64,000 nt of DNA, from assembly GCA_031256955.1 (NCBI GenBank), contig JAIRPP010000016.1:124001-188000 (forward strand), written 5' to 3'. The position numbers and the translations under genes are program-made. Position 1 is the first letter of the stretch. Each line of letters opens with the position of its first letter. The notes under the pieces were generated by a model, which was not told the DNA's origin, did no database searches, and was given only the letters and a program-made list of their open reading frames with translations. This document shows, piece after piece, positions 1 through 8,412 of this stretch. The stretch comes from Candidatus Methanoplasma sp. (GTDB taxonomy: Archaea > Thermoplasmatota > Thermoplasmata > Methanomassiliicoccales > Methanomethylophilaceae).

Positions 1-1
1 A

Positions 2-907
2 ACGGGGCTGTTCAGGGACACGTTCCCCAACCTGATCGATCTGATAGACGACGCGGTCAAGCTGGTCTCCGCCCTCGACGAATCGGAGGAAGACAACTAC
101 CTCGCCGCGAACCTCAGGCGGGACATAATCGAGTCGATGGCGGGCGGCCTGACGGTGGACGAGGCCATCAGGCAGAACTCCGTGCGCATATTCGGATGCG
201 CGCCGGGATCGTACGGGACCGGGATCGACCACGCCATCGAGAGCGGGGAGTGGAAGACCGTGCAGGACCTGGCGGACATATACATCACGTGGGGCAGCTA
301 CGCCTACGGGCGCGGGATGTCCGGGGAGGGGATGCGCGACCAGTTCGTGAAGAGCTTCAGCCGGGTCGGGGTGACCGTCAAGAACATGCCGGACAAGGAG
401 ATAGACGCGCTGGACGCGGACGACGTGTACGGGTACCTGGGGGGGATGAACGCCTTCGTCCGCGCCTACGGGAAGAAGGACGCCATGTCCGTCATAGGCG
501 ACGGGTCCAACCCGGAGAGGCTGAAGGTGAGGGACGCGAAGGAGGAGCTGCAGCTCCTGTTCCGCAGCAAGGTCCTGAACCCGAAGTTCATAGAGGGCCT
601 GAAGAGGCACGGGTACAGGGGAGTGACGGAGGTGGCCAACCTGACGGAGTTCACGTTCGGGTGGGACGCGACCTCGGACGTGGTCGACGACTGGATGTAC
701 GAGAAGCTGGCCGAGAGGTACCTGTTCGACGACGACACCCGCGAGTGGATGGAGGACGAGAACCCCCACGCCATGATGGACGTGATGGACAGGCTCATGG
801 AGGCGTACGACCGCGGGATGTGGGACGCGAAGCCGGAGACCCTGGACAGGATGAGGGAGATCTACCTGGAGCTGGAGGAGAGGATAGAGGAGGTCACGGA
901 CAGGTGA
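2..907 (+). CDS. CobN-like chelatase large subunit, 3' part only (copy 1)
   Basis: The reading frame enters from the left edge, so about 301 C-terminal residues of a protein near 1250 residues are visible. It aligns residue by residue with the last quarter of the complete CobN-like protein at 10680-14429, beginning at the shared TGLFRDTFPNLIDLIDDAVK stretch. This family (CobN/BchH/ChlH) is the large subunit that holds the tetrapyrrole while an AAA+ ChlI/ChlD motor drives metal insertion. Which tetrapyrrole or metal is used here cannot be told from sequence; CobN proper makes cobalt-corrin in the aerobic B12 route, which a methanogen would not use. The gene ends in TGA and converges on the ATPase gene at 941. 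Confidence 0.85.
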   Translation, partial: TGLFRDTFPNLIDLIDDAVKLVSALDESEEDNYLAANLRRDIIESMAGGLTVDEAIRQNSVRIFGCAPGSYGTGIDHAIESGEWKTVQDLADIYITWGSYAYGRGMSGEGMRDQFVKSFSRVGVTVKNMPDKEIDALDADDVYGYLGGMNAFVRAYGKKDAMSVIGDGSNPERLKVRDAKEELQLLFRSKVLNPKFIEGLKRHGYRGVTEVANLTEFTFGWDATSDVVDDWMYEKLAERYLFDDDTREWMEDENPHAMMDVMDRLMEAYDRGMWDAKPETLDRMREIYLELEERIEEVTDR

Positions 908-940
908 CGGGGGGCGGGGGGTCCCTCCCCCGCCCCGGGG

Positions 941-2281
941 TCAGAACCTGTACCCGGAGCGGTCGGGGAATATGAACGCGGCCGCGTACAGGGGGTAGCG
1001 CTCCACCCCCCTCTCGTCGGATGAGACGCCGTCTCCCCCCAGGAGGATGCCCCTGGGAACCCCGTAGACCCCCGACATCGCCCTCTCCAGCGACTTGGAC
1101 TCCATGCCCTTCCCTGATTTCACCTCGATCGCCGCTACGCCGGGCCCCATGCCGATCACGAAGTCCACCTCCATGTCCCTGTTCTTGCCCTTCTTCTCGA
1201 AGTACGTCGGCTCTATGCCGCGCCTGCCTATCTCGGATGCGACGAAGTTCTCCGCGACTGCCCCCAGGTTCGCATGGGCCTCCCCCTCGACTATGGCGAC
1301 GGCGAGCCCGTCGTCGAGCATGGACGCCAGCAGCCCCGGGTCCCACATGAACAGCTTGAAGACGCTGAACCTCTTGTTCAGAGCCAGGGGCTGGGTCGGC
1401 GCGTCGAGGTTGAGGCATCTGAACACTATCCCCGCGTCGACCAGCCATTCGAGCCCGCTCCCGTACATCCTAGACCCGACGTTCGCCTTCCCGTCGACCC
1501 CGCTGTACCTGAACCTCCCGCCGAGCTGCTCCGGCACGGACCTCAGGCACGCCCTGGCCTTGTCCTTGTCGCTGTATCTGGCGTATTTCGCTATGTCGTC
1601 CATGTAGCCGGAGACTATCTTCCTCTGTATGGCCAGGACCTTCCCCAGGTCGCGATGCCTCGCGAACGAATCGACCGCGTCCGGCATCCCCCCGACAACC
1701 AGGTACAGCCTTAGCATCCTGGACATCTCCTCGGCCGCGAACGCGGAGAGGGGCTTCTTCCCGCGGAGATCGGAGGCTATGCTGGAGACGGATTCCTCGG
1801 GTGTCCCCATCGCCCATAGGAACTCCTCGAAATCCAGCGAATGCATGTCTATCGCCTCCTCGTAGCCGACGGGGTACGAGGACACCTCCCTGTAGTTCAG
1901 CCCCATCAGGGATCCCGACGCGATCACGTCGAACCTGCCGTCCAGCGAGAAGGACTTCAGGGCGGTCCTGGCTCCGGGGCAGCTCTGTATCTCGTCGAGG
2001 AAGATCAGGGTCTTTTTAGGCAATAGGGGGACGTCGCGGAACCTGAGCGTGATCTCCGTCACCAGGGTGTCTATGTCCAGGTCCCCCTCGAAGATCCTCT
2101 TCAGCCTGGGGGAGATCTCGAAATTGATGTAGATGTAGTGAGGATAGGTCTTCGCGAACTCGTTCACGATGTACGTCTTCCCCACCTGCCTCGCGCCCTT
2201 TATCAGGAGGCATTTCTTCTCGGGATTGTCCTTCCATTTGAGAAGCTCTGACATCATTTTTCTCTTGAGCACGTTAGTCAT
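941..2281 (-). CDS. AAA ATPase with DUF4143 C-terminal region (locus 1)
   Basis: A 446-residue protein of the AAA_14 plus DUF4143 family. Visible parts are a Walker A loop GARQVGKT at residues 29-36, a Walker B TLIFLDEIQ near residue 95, a sensor-like ASGSLMG, the family motif VVGGMPDAV in the middle, and a C-terminal DFVIG...AAIEVKSG pattern resembling the PD-(D/E)xK nuclease fold. The family is abundant in anaerobe genomes and its cellular role is not established. The start is the ATG at 2281. Its upstream region carries a 33-bp-periodic repeat array (listed separately). Three relatives lie elsewhere in this window (39746, 52007 and the broken 53246-54572), each with a different upstream repeat. 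Confidence 0.9.
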   Translation of the reverse strand: MTNVLKRKMMSELLKWKDNPEKKCLLIKGARQVGKTYIVNEFAKTYPHYIYINFEISPRLKRIFEGDLDIDTLVTEITLRFRDVPLLPKKTLIFLDEIQSCPGARTALKSFSLDGRFDVIASGSLMGLNYREVSSYPVGYEEAIDMHSLDFEEFLWAMGTPEESVSSIASDLRGKKPLSAFAAEEMSRMLRLYLVVGGMPDAVDSFARHRDLGKVLAIQRKIVSGYMDDIAKYARYSDKDKARACLRSVPEQLGGRFRYSGVDGKANVGSRMYGSGLEWLVDAGIVFRCLNLDAPTQPLALNKRFSVFKLFMWDPGLLASMLDDGLAVAIVEGEAHANLGAVAENFVASEIGRRGIEPTYFEKKGKNRDMEVDFVIGMGPGVAAIEVKSGKGMESKSLERAMSGVYGVPRGILLGGDGVSSDERGVERYPLYAAAFIFPDRSGYRF

Positions 2282-2302
2282 ATGAGCTGGATGCGTATTT
2301 AT

Positions 2303-2449
2303 TGCTATGTATCCTGAATGTTTTCAGATGAAACTTGCTACAAAGGTTAGCATTTATATGACAAATATTGCTACAAAGGTTAGCCTTTTCAAGATCAAAT
2401 ATGCTACAAAGGTTAGATTTCGGGAGATCGAACCCGCCACATGGGTTGA
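2303..2449. repeat. Phased repeat array upstream of DUF4143 ATPase 1, period 33 bp
   Basis: TGCTACAAAGGTTAG occurs exactly at 2336, 2369 and 2402, that is every 33 bp. Degenerate units sit in phase on both sides: TGCTATGTATCCTGA at 2303 and CGCCACATGGGTTGA at 2435. The spacers between units are AT-rich and only loosely alike. The array starts 22 bp before the ATG of the divergently read ATPase gene and includes a possible TATA element (catttatatgac). The arrangement looks like a set of operator sites for a protein that binds cooperatively, possibly the ATPase itself; that last step is inference. Confidence 0.85.
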
Positions 2450-2786
2450 ATCACGAGACCTGCGCCGCTCATGCCCGGCCGCGCATGCGCGTCACACATG
2501 CGGCGTCTGCATGACGGCCGTGGTTCGCCAGGGGTCAGGCCGCCTTTCCGCCGCCCGCCTGTAGCCCTTCCCGCGCACGGCCATGATCCTCATCCCTCAC
2601 GCGGCCATGGAGTCAGGGAAGAGGTACGGGCGCCCCGCATTCTCCGCGCCCCAGTCCCTCTTATCGGCGCCCTTTTCTACCTTCCCAGCCCTCTCCGACC
2701 TCGCCATCGAGCCACTTTCCCGATGGCCGGCCCCGCCCCGTCCGCGCCGTCTCACCGGCGGGGGCGGGGCCGCGAGCGCGCCCGGC
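2450..2786. other. Intergenic region with no convincing gene
   Basis: GC-rich DNA between the repeat array and the end of the UPF0280 gene. Open frames here (for example from 2583) are low-complexity and match nothing I recognise. The only clear structure is the hairpin at 2729-2771, listed as a terminator. Several CATGCGC/GCATGCGC-type short palindromes occur around 2471-2515 without obvious meaning. Confidence 0.5.
2729..2771 (-). terminator. GC-rich hairpin after the coenzyme M operon
   Basis: GGCCCCGCCCC at 2729-2739 pairs perfectly with GGGGCGGGGCC at 2761-2771, an 11-bp stem with a 21-nt loop, 16 bp past the stop of the last gene of the minus-strand operon. There is no immediate T-run on the minus strand, so it may act as a 3'-end stabiliser rather than a terminator proper. 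Confidence 0.45.
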
Positions 2787-3485
2787 TCATCCGCGCCCCC
2801 TCGCCATCGCGAGCCTCGGCATGTCCCCGCACACGGCCACCGACCCGTCCATCATCGCCAGGCACCCTATGACTCCGCCGATCCCGCAGACCTCCTCCGC
2901 CGCGCCCTTCAGATCCGACGGGCTCGATATCATGTTCCCCAGCCTGGTGGCGCACGCGTCCGCCAGCACGGGGTCCCCCGAGAACACGGCGGACAGGTCC
3001 GAGTTCCCCAGGGACACGGAGCGCCCCACCCTCCCCGACGAGGAGCACAGCCCCATTATCCTCCCGCCCGTGGCGGGAACCGCGAACGCCGCGTCGTCCA
3101 TGGAATCGTCGCCCGAGTATATCCTCACGATCGCCTCGCGGCTCGTCATGAGCGCGACGTCGCCCCCGTTGTCTATCACCGCGTGCGAGCACCCCTCCTC
3201 CGCGAGCCTCTCCGCCACGTGCGACGCGACCGCGCCCGCGACGGCCGCCATGGGGCCCACGCCGGCGGCGACGGACGCGGCGCACATCCTGCGTATCAGG
3301 GGCCTGTCCCCCCTCGCTGGCTCGCATGGGTGGAAGGTCAGCCCGAAGAAGGGATCGGCGTCGATCTTCTCCCTCACGATCGATCTCGCCTCCCTGACCG
3401 CGGACACGGCCGCCTGCCTGAACCTCGGCTCGGCGGACAATGCCAGCTCCGTCTCCCCTATGTGGATGTGCATGCGCTCGGTCAT
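2787..3485 (-). CDS. UPF0280 (COG2122, ApbE-like) protein
   Basis: A 232-residue protein recognisable as the UPF0280/COG2122 family, which shares the ApbE-type fold. In Methanosarcina this family and the DUF39 family have been genetically tied to homocysteine formation from aspartate semialdehyde and sulfide. Seen in the sequence: a glycine- and alanine-rich core with GPMAAVAGAVASHVAE and an IDNGGD motif typical of the family. It is the last gene of the seven-gene operon; its ATG overlaps the TGA of the ComDE gene by four bases (ATGA), so the two are translationally coupled. Its presence next to coenzyme M enzymes suggests a part in supplying or transferring sulfur, but the exact reaction is unknown. 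Confidence 0.85.
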   Translation of the reverse strand: MTERMHIHIGETELALSAEPRFRQAAVSAVREARSIVREKIDADPFFGLTFHPCEPARGDRPLIRRMCAASVAAGVGPMAAVAGAVASHVAERLAEEGCSHAVIDNGGDVALMTSREAIVRIYSGDDSMDDAAFAVPATGGRIMGLCSSSGRVGRSVSLGNSDLSAVFSGDPVLADACATRLGNMISSPSDLKGAAEEVCGIGGVIGCLAMMDGSVAVCGDMPRLAMARGRG

Positions 3486-4594
3486 ATGGCCCCCGCCAGC
3501 CTGTCGCGGATCTCCCTCGCCGAAAGGGGTATGTTGGGGGAATCGGAGTTATGCGGCCTTATCAGGGCCTGTATGAAAGACGGCCCGCGCCCGCGCGCCT
3601 CCCTCACCGCCCTCTCCACTCCCTCCGCGTCCGAGACGGACGCGGTCGCCCCTATCCCGCAGGCCAGCGCCATCGCCTCCGTGTCCGACGTCAGGTATGC
3701 GGGGGTCTCCTGGTTCCCGGTGGACCCGAACGCGCCGTTGTCCAGGCACAGTATCGTCAGGTTGCGGGGCTTCGCGGCCGCGATCACCGGCAGTATCGAC
3801 GACCCCAGGACGCTCCCGTCCCCGTCTATGACCAGCACGCGCCTCTCCGTGGACAGCGCCAGCCCCAGCCCTATGGGCGAAGCCTGGGTGTAGCTCCCGA
3901 GCATGTAGAAGTTCAGATCGCGGTCGCGGGCCGCGAAGGCCTCTTTCGACGGCACCCCTATGTTAGATACGACCGCGTCGCCGTCGCCTATCCCGCGCAT
4001 GGCCGCGCCTATGGCCTCCAGCCTTGTCATCGAGGGCGGGGAGACCCTCTTCTCCAGGCGGACCGAGACGGCGCGCGACCTCTCCGGGAGCGCGGGCCCC
4101 CCCTCGGGCTGCTCCCCCCAGAACCCCGGGCGTATCAGCGCGACGGCGACTGACCCCTCTTCGAAGGCGGATCGGACCACGCCCCTGATCTTCCACGCGT
4201 CCCGGGGGCCCCTCACGTCCTCGTGCGCTATGCCCAGCGCGTCCAGCATCCTCGGCAGCCTCAGGTTGAACGGCTTCTGCGCCTCTATCGGCTCCCCGTC
4301 CACGCCCCTCCAGCTGGCCAGTACGGGCAGCGGGAGCCCGTACAGCGACGTCAGGGACATGAGGGCGTTTGCCATGTTCCCCAGGCCCGAGCTCTGTATG
4401 GACATGGCGGGCCTCCTCCCGCCCAGGGACGCGCCCGCGCACACCCCCACCCCGTCCTCCTCCCGCACGAGGTCCACGACCTCGAACCTCCCGCGCATCT
4501 CCGCCGTGAACCCCCTGTTGCGGTCGCACGGGAGGCTTGCTATCAAATCCACGCCCTCCGACCTCAGGATCTCCGCCACCAGCTCCTCATTCAT
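3482..4594 (-). CDS. comDE: Sulfopyruvate decarboxylase, fused alpha and beta subunits
   Basis: A 370-residue thiamine-diphosphate enzyme that converts 3-sulfopyruvate to sulfoacetaldehyde in coenzyme M synthesis. Residues 1 to about 170 correspond to ComD (alpha) and the rest to ComE (beta), in one chain as in Methanosarcina. The beta half has the thiamine-diphosphate motif GDGSVLG followed about 25 residues later by LDNGAFGSTGNQ. The ATG at 4594 overlaps the end of the cysteate synthase gene by eight bases, and the TGA overlaps the next start. Together with the upstream gene this gives the cysteate route to coenzyme M. An aminotransferase for cysteate to sulfopyruvate is not in the operon and is probably encoded elsewhere. 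Confidence 0.93.
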   Translation of the reverse strand: MNEELVAEILRSEGVDLIASLPCDRNRGFTAEMRGRFEVVDLVREEDGVGVCAGASLGGRRPAMSIQSSGLGNMANALMSLTSLYGLPLPVLASWRGVDGEPIEAQKPFNLRLPRMLDALGIAHEDVRGPRDAWKIRGVVRSAFEEGSVAVALIRPGFWGEQPEGGPALPERSRAVSVRLEKRVSPPSMTRLEAIGAAMRGIGDGDAVVSNIGVPSKEAFAARDRDLNFYMLGSYTQASPIGLGLALSTERRVLVIDGDGSVLGSSILPVIAAAKPRNLTILCLDNGAFGSTGNQETPAYLTSDTEAMALACGIGATASVSDAEGVERAVREARGRGPSFIQALIRPHNSDSPNIPLSAREIRDRLAGAI

Positions 4595-5834
4595 TCAGAA
4601 TCCTCCTCATCTCCTCGTCCGTCTCTCCCCCGCCGAGCCTCGCCTCCGGCTTTATCTTGACTAGGTCCAGATCCTCCTCCGCGCGGTCCGCCCCGCCGCC
4701 GGTCAGGTTCAGGAACACGCGCTCCCCCTCCGATATCCCGCCGTCCCCCGCCGCGCGGATCAGGGACGCCAGCGCGACGCAGGCGGCCGGGTCCAGAGAC
4801 GCGGACTCCATGGAGGACCACAGCTTCCCGGCGGACCTCGCCTCGGCCTCGGACACCCCGTAGAACCTGCCCCCGCACGCCGACATTGCGTCGAACACCC
4901 CTCCCGCCGCCCCGTACGGGGGCCTGCGGTTGGCCAGCACGTCGGCGTACGCCCCGCCCGCGCCCGGGGTCTCCAGGTCCTCTCCGGAGATCTCCCTGCG
5001 CCCCGCCTCCCACGCCCTCTTCATCGGCGCGAAGGACAGGTTCTGCGACAGGTCCAGCTCAGGGAGCCTGTCCCCGAAGCGGCCGTCCCCTATGAGCCTC
5101 ATGGACGCCTCCCATGCGGATATCGCGCCCGTGCCGCTCCCGACGGCCTGGAAATAGCGGTCCGGCAGCCGGCCCATCGCCAGCGCCCCCTCCAGGAGGA
5201 CCGTCCCCATGCCGTCCCTCCGGGCGACGTTCCTCGCGCCGCCCTCCGGGATGAGGCCCCCCGCCGAAGCCGCCCTCTCGGCCATGCGGATCGCGTCCGC
5301 GTAGTCGCCCCTGACCTCGAACAGCCTGGCATAGCCGCCGTCCCCGGTGGCCCTCACCCTCCCGGCGGAGCCTTCCGGGACGAATATGACGCATCTGCGC
5401 CCGGTCTCCCCCGAGACCTGGGCGAACGCCCGCGCCGTGTTGCCGGCGGACGCGAGCGCGACGGTCCCGCCCCCGAGGTCCCCTATGCGGGAGTACGTGG
5501 GGAGGGCCTCCAGCTCCTTGAACGAGCAGGACTTCGCGAAGGCGCCCCTCTCGGGATGGTATCCCGTGAACCCTATCCACAGGTCCCTCACCCCCAGCTC
5601 CCTGGACAGGCGCTCGCTGCGGAACGCGACCGGGGACGCGTCGGTACCGATCACAGAGCGGACCGGGAGCCAGTCGTAGAACCTGTACATCCCCGGCATG
5701 TCCCTGACGGCCAGCCTCGCGGCCCTGTACTCGGTTCTCATCAGCCCTCTCCCGAGGGGCGGGGGGTCGCGCAGGATCCCCGCGCAGTCTCCCGCGAGCT
5801 CCCCTCCGGGGAGCCTCAGCGCGTATTCGCCCAT
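4587..5834 (-). CDS. Cysteate synthase
   Basis: A 415-residue pyridoxal-phosphate enzyme of the threonine synthase family, here best read as cysteate synthase, which makes L-cysteate from O-phosphoserine and sulfite. Visible are the lysine motif SCSFKE (in place of the threonine synthase TGSFKDR), the phosphate-gripping SAGNTA and a glycine-rich GSGTGAISAW. I chose the ATG at 5834 (MGEYALRL): it shares one base with the preceding TGA and keeps the N-terminal segment of the family, although the zinc-type cysteines often seen there are absent. The ORF track's longer version from 6941 reads through the DUF39 gene out of frame. The downstream ComDE gene supports this role over threonine synthase. 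Confidence 0.88.
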   Translation of the reverse strand: MGEYALRLPGGELAGDCAGILRDPPPLGRGLMRTEYRAARLAVRDMPGMYRFYDWLPVRSVIGTDASPVAFRSERLSRELGVRDLWIGFTGYHPERGAFAKSCSFKELEALPTYSRIGDLGGGTVALASAGNTARAFAQVSGETGRRCVIFVPEGSAGRVRATGDGGYARLFEVRGDYADAIRMAERAASAGGLIPEGGARNVARRDGMGTVLLEGALAMGRLPDRYFQAVGSGTGAISAWEASMRLIGDGRFGDRLPELDLSQNLSFAPMKRAWEAGRREISGEDLETPGAGGAYADVLANRRPPYGAAGGVFDAMSACGGRFYGVSEAEARSAGKLWSSMESASLDPAACVALASLIRAAGDGGISEGERVFLNLTGGGADRAEEDLDLVKIKPEARLGGGETDEEMRRILNE

Positions 5835-7078
5835 CAGAGCGCCCTCAGGTTCCAGTCCCCCTGCTCTACCCTCCTCTTGAGGATCTCGCACAGCTCCTCG
5901 CCCTTCTTGCGGGACGACTGCCTGAGGGTTATGGGGATCTCCCTCCCCTCGTGCGTCACGCTCCCCATGCTGATGGAGAACACCCCTCCCGGGCACCTCG
6001 ACGCGCAGTACCCGCACGACATGCAGAGAGATCCGTCGATCCCCCCGCCGTAGGAGACTGCGCCCGTCGGGCACGATTCCTCGGCCTCGCACTCCCTGCA
6101 CCCTATGCACTTCCCCCGGTCTGCGGCCACGTCCCTGTCGGTGCCCCTCCACACCGACGAGTAGTCCCCCTTGGACCTCACGGCCCGGTCGTGTGCGTCC
6201 GCCATGGGGAGGGGGGAGCCCTCGTCCAGCACGGACAGGTCGTCGAAGGCCTTCTGGTCGGTCACCGGGATGGCGAACGCCACCGACGTGAGGCACTCGG
6301 GGCCCTCCGAGGTCCTGAACCCGCCCATGTACTCGGGCATCATCCCCTCCAGGTCCGCCGCCACGGAGAGGTTGGGCTTGTGCGCCCCGCTCCGCGACCC
6401 CGTCCCTATGACTATGCCCGGGGCGCCGTTCAGCAGGACGGACGCTCCCGGGCGTATGTACCTCATGTCGGGGTCGTTCTGCAGCGGGTTGATCTCCCCG
6501 CAGCCGCTGACCGTGGCCTCCGACATGGATCCCCCTATCCCGCCCCTGGCGGAGAAGATGGTGTCGTAGCTCTCCTCGGACTCGTTGAAGAAGCACGTGT
6601 AGTTCTTGAACGCCCCCCTGGTGAGCACCATCCTGGCGAACACCAGGTCCTTCTTGGTCACGCGGCTCTCGAAGACCCTCCCCTCGGCCCACACCCTCAC
6701 CTCTATGGAGTCCCCCCTGGCTATGTCTCTGAACAGATGGCCTCCGCCGTACCCGTCGTCCCTGTGGGCGGTGCCGTTCACGATGCAGTCCACCACCCCG
6801 AGGGATTCGTTGGGGCACGGCCCGACGGTCCCGGGGACCCCGTTCAGCTCTATGCGGTCCGCCTTCTTGAACTCGGGCGGGGACGAGACCGGCACGGTCA
6901 GTATCATCATGGTCCCCGACATGACCCCGAACGTGCCGCACGTCACCGCGTCCACGTCGCCTGGGCCTATCGGGTCCCCCCTGCGTATCATCTCCTTGAA
7001 CTCGGACGCGGTGTACACCCTGGCCCTCCCCTCGGAGATCCTTCCCTGTATTTCGTCTATGTCCGTCACGGCTCTCAC
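5834..7078 (-). CDS. DUF39 (COG1900) protein with two 4Fe-4S motifs, methanogenesis marker 16
   Basis: A 414-residue protein. The first 330 residues are a DUF39/COG1900 domain, the family linked to sulfur insertion into aspartate semialdehyde on the way to homocysteine. The C-terminus carries two ferredoxin motifs, CIGCRECEAEESCP and CMSCGYCASRCP. This architecture is the methanogenesis marker 16 type, which is found in methanogens beyond those needing it for homocysteine. The start is a GTG at 7078, four bases after the previous stop. Position between cysteate synthase and an AtwA-type ATPase points to a sulfur or electron-delivery job in cofactor assembly; the substrate in this context is unknown. 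Confidence 0.88.
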   Translation of the reverse strand: MRAVTDIDEIQGRISEGRARVYTASEFKEMIRRGDPIGPGDVDAVTCGTFGVMSGTMMILTVPVSSPPEFKKADRIELNGVPGTVGPCPNESLGVVDCIVNGTAHRDDGYGGGHLFRDIARGDSIEVRVWAEGRVFESRVTKKDLVFARMVLTRGAFKNYTCFFNESEESYDTIFSARGGIGGSMSEATVSGCGEINPLQNDPDMRYIRPGASVLLNGAPGIVIGTGSRSGAHKPNLSVAADLEGMMPEYMGGFRTSEGPECLTSVAFAIPVTDQKAFDDLSVLDEGSPLPMADAHDRAVRSKGDYSSVWRGTDRDVAADRGKCIGCRECEAEESCPTGAVSYGGGIDGSLCMSCGYCASRCPGGVFSISMGSVTHEGREIPITLRQSSRKKGEELCEILKRRVEQGDWNLRAL

Positions 7079-7082
7079 CAGG

Positions 7083-7727
7083 TCACAGTATGATTATGTC
7101 CTCTATGCGTATCTGGAGCCCCCAGGGCTTCTTCATCACCATGTTCACCAGGCCCGTGTGGGCCCTGTCCAGCATGCACAGGCCCGGGAGGAAGGTGAAC
7201 CTCTCCCCGAACCTGGGCTCCTCGGTTATGGGCAGGGCCCTGCCCTCGAACCCCAGCATGTGGTACGCCTTGACGTCCTTCACCTCCCTGTCGCGGGAAT
7301 AGGCGGGGCCCACCACGTGGCCCGTTATGACCCCGGTGTCCGCGTCCGCGTCGAGGACGCGGAGCACGTGCTGCACCGGGCACCCCGCCCCCGCCGGGCG
7401 CCCCACCACTATGTCCCCCCTGGAGATGCCCCACCTCTCGACGAGGTCGGGCCTGAACGGCAGGACTATCTTCCTGGCGGACGGCTCCCCGGGCATCGGC
7501 TGCACCACGAAGGAGTACTTCTGCCCGACCACGTCGGATCCGCTGTACCTCTGCATCAGGCTGATCCCCTGCGCCGCGGTCTTGGCCGAGAAGAACGGGC
7601 AGGCGTCCCTGCTCAGGGACCCGTCCCCGACCGCCGCGGCGAACTCGCCGCACGTGCCGCGCCCGCACGCCCCGCAGTCCCTCCCGGGGGGAGACCACTC
7701 ACTCTCCGCGGTAGACGTTGTCGGCAT
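7083..7727 (-). CDS. Methanogen-specific Fe-S cluster protein
   Basis: A 214-residue protein with an N-terminal four-cysteine Fe-S signature, DCGACGRGTCGEFA followed by CPFF, of the kind found in many anaerobic corrinoid and Fe-S proteins. The remaining 160 residues match nothing I can name; cysteines at GAGCPVQH and LPGLCML may add to metal binding. The ATG at 7727 lies inside the end of the GTPase gene (29-base overlap) and is preceded by a strong ribosome site, GGAGG, eight bases away. Operon position links it to the neighbouring GTPase and AtwA-like ATPase; a role in reductive activation is a guess. Confidence 0.75.
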   Translation of the reverse strand: MPTTSTAESEWSPPGRDCGACGRGTCGEFAAAVGDGSLSRDACPFFSAKTAAQGISLMQRYSGSDVVGQKYSFVVQPMPGEPSARKIVLPFRPDLVERWGISRGDIVVGRPAGAGCPVQHVLRVLDADADTGVITGHVVGPAYSRDREVKDVKAYHMLGFEGRALPITEEPRFGERFTFLPGLCMLDRAHTGLVNMVMKKPWGLQIRIEDIIIL

Positions 7728-8412
7728 CCTCTATCCTCCTTATCACGCCGAAGTGGCTCTGCCACCCTATGTCCTTCTTGCCTATGCACACGGTGCACAC
7801 CCCCAGCGGGGGCGAGCCCCTGAGCTCCGCCGCGGGCGAGTCCTCCGCCGCCCCGGCGGAATCCATCAGGCGGTAGAGGTGCCTCAGGCCCGTGCCCTGG
7901 ACCGCGTTGGTCTCCACGATGTCCATCTCGGGGGACACCCTGCGGATGGACTCCCTGAACACCTCCTTCTCCGCCTGCGATATGAGGTCCGTCTTGGTGA
8001 CTATGCACGCGTCGGACAGGGCTATCATCGGCGCCATCTTCAGCGGCGCGCGGGTCCCGGACAGGGCGGACACGACGCATATCCCCAGGGAGCCCGTTAT
8101 GTACGGGGTGCACCTGAGGCACAGCCCCGCGCTCTCCAGTATCAGGACGTCTGCGCCCTCGCCCTCCGCCCAATCGATGGCGTCGCGCACGACCATGATC
8201 CCCATGTGGTCCGGGCACAGGTCCCCGGAGTACACCTTCTTCGTCGGTATCCCGAACTCCGCCCTCAGCTCCTCGTCCTCGAAGGCTGCCACCACGTCTA
8301 TCTTCAGATAGGCGGCCTTCGCGCGCCCGCCCAGGTGCCTTATCATGTTCTTTATCACGGCGGTCTTGCCCGCGCTGGGCGGGCCCGCCACCACCATCAG
8401 CCTGACGCTCAC
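7699..8412 (-). CDS. G3E-type (HypB/UreG-like) GTPase
   Basis: A 237-residue P-loop GTPase. Seen are the nucleotide loop GPPSAGKTAVIKN near residue 8, a switch region ILESAG, the guanine motif TKTDL, and cysteines (CPDH, LCLRCTPY, VCTVC) that could bind a metal. Relatives such as HypB and UreG deliver nickel to enzymes. In this operon the obvious nickel client is cofactor F430 of methyl-CoM reductase, but that is inference; a Fe-S or corrinoid client is also possible. The start is a GTG whose TG overlaps the stop of the ABC gene (GTGA). The track's 402-residue version is an over-extension through the ABC gene in another frame. Confidence 0.78.
   Translation of the reverse strand: MSVRLMVVAGPPSAGKTAVIKNMIRHLGGRAKAAYLKIDVVAAFEDEELRAEFGIPTKKVYSGDLCPDHMGIMVVRDAIDWAEGEGADVLILESAGLCLRCTPYITGSLGICVVSALSGTRAPLKMAPMIALSDACIVTKTDLISQAEKEVFRESIRRVSPEMDIVETNAVQGTGLRHLYRLMDSAGAAEDSPAAELRGSPPLGVCTVCIGKKDIGWQSHFGVIRRIEDADNVYRGE

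Noticed and set aside
2303-2449. CRISPR array
   Set aside because: Units are about 15 bp, drift at both ends, spacers are AT-rich and similar to each other, and there are no cas genes.
2583-2872. Possible small gene in the 2450-2786 gap
   Set aside because: The frame is part of a long antisense shadow of UPF0280 and is proline/arginine-rich without structure.
4587-6941. 784-residue version of the cysteate synthase ORF
   Set aside because: The first 369 residues are an out-of-frame reading of the DUF39 gene; the real start is ATG 5834 overlapping its stop.
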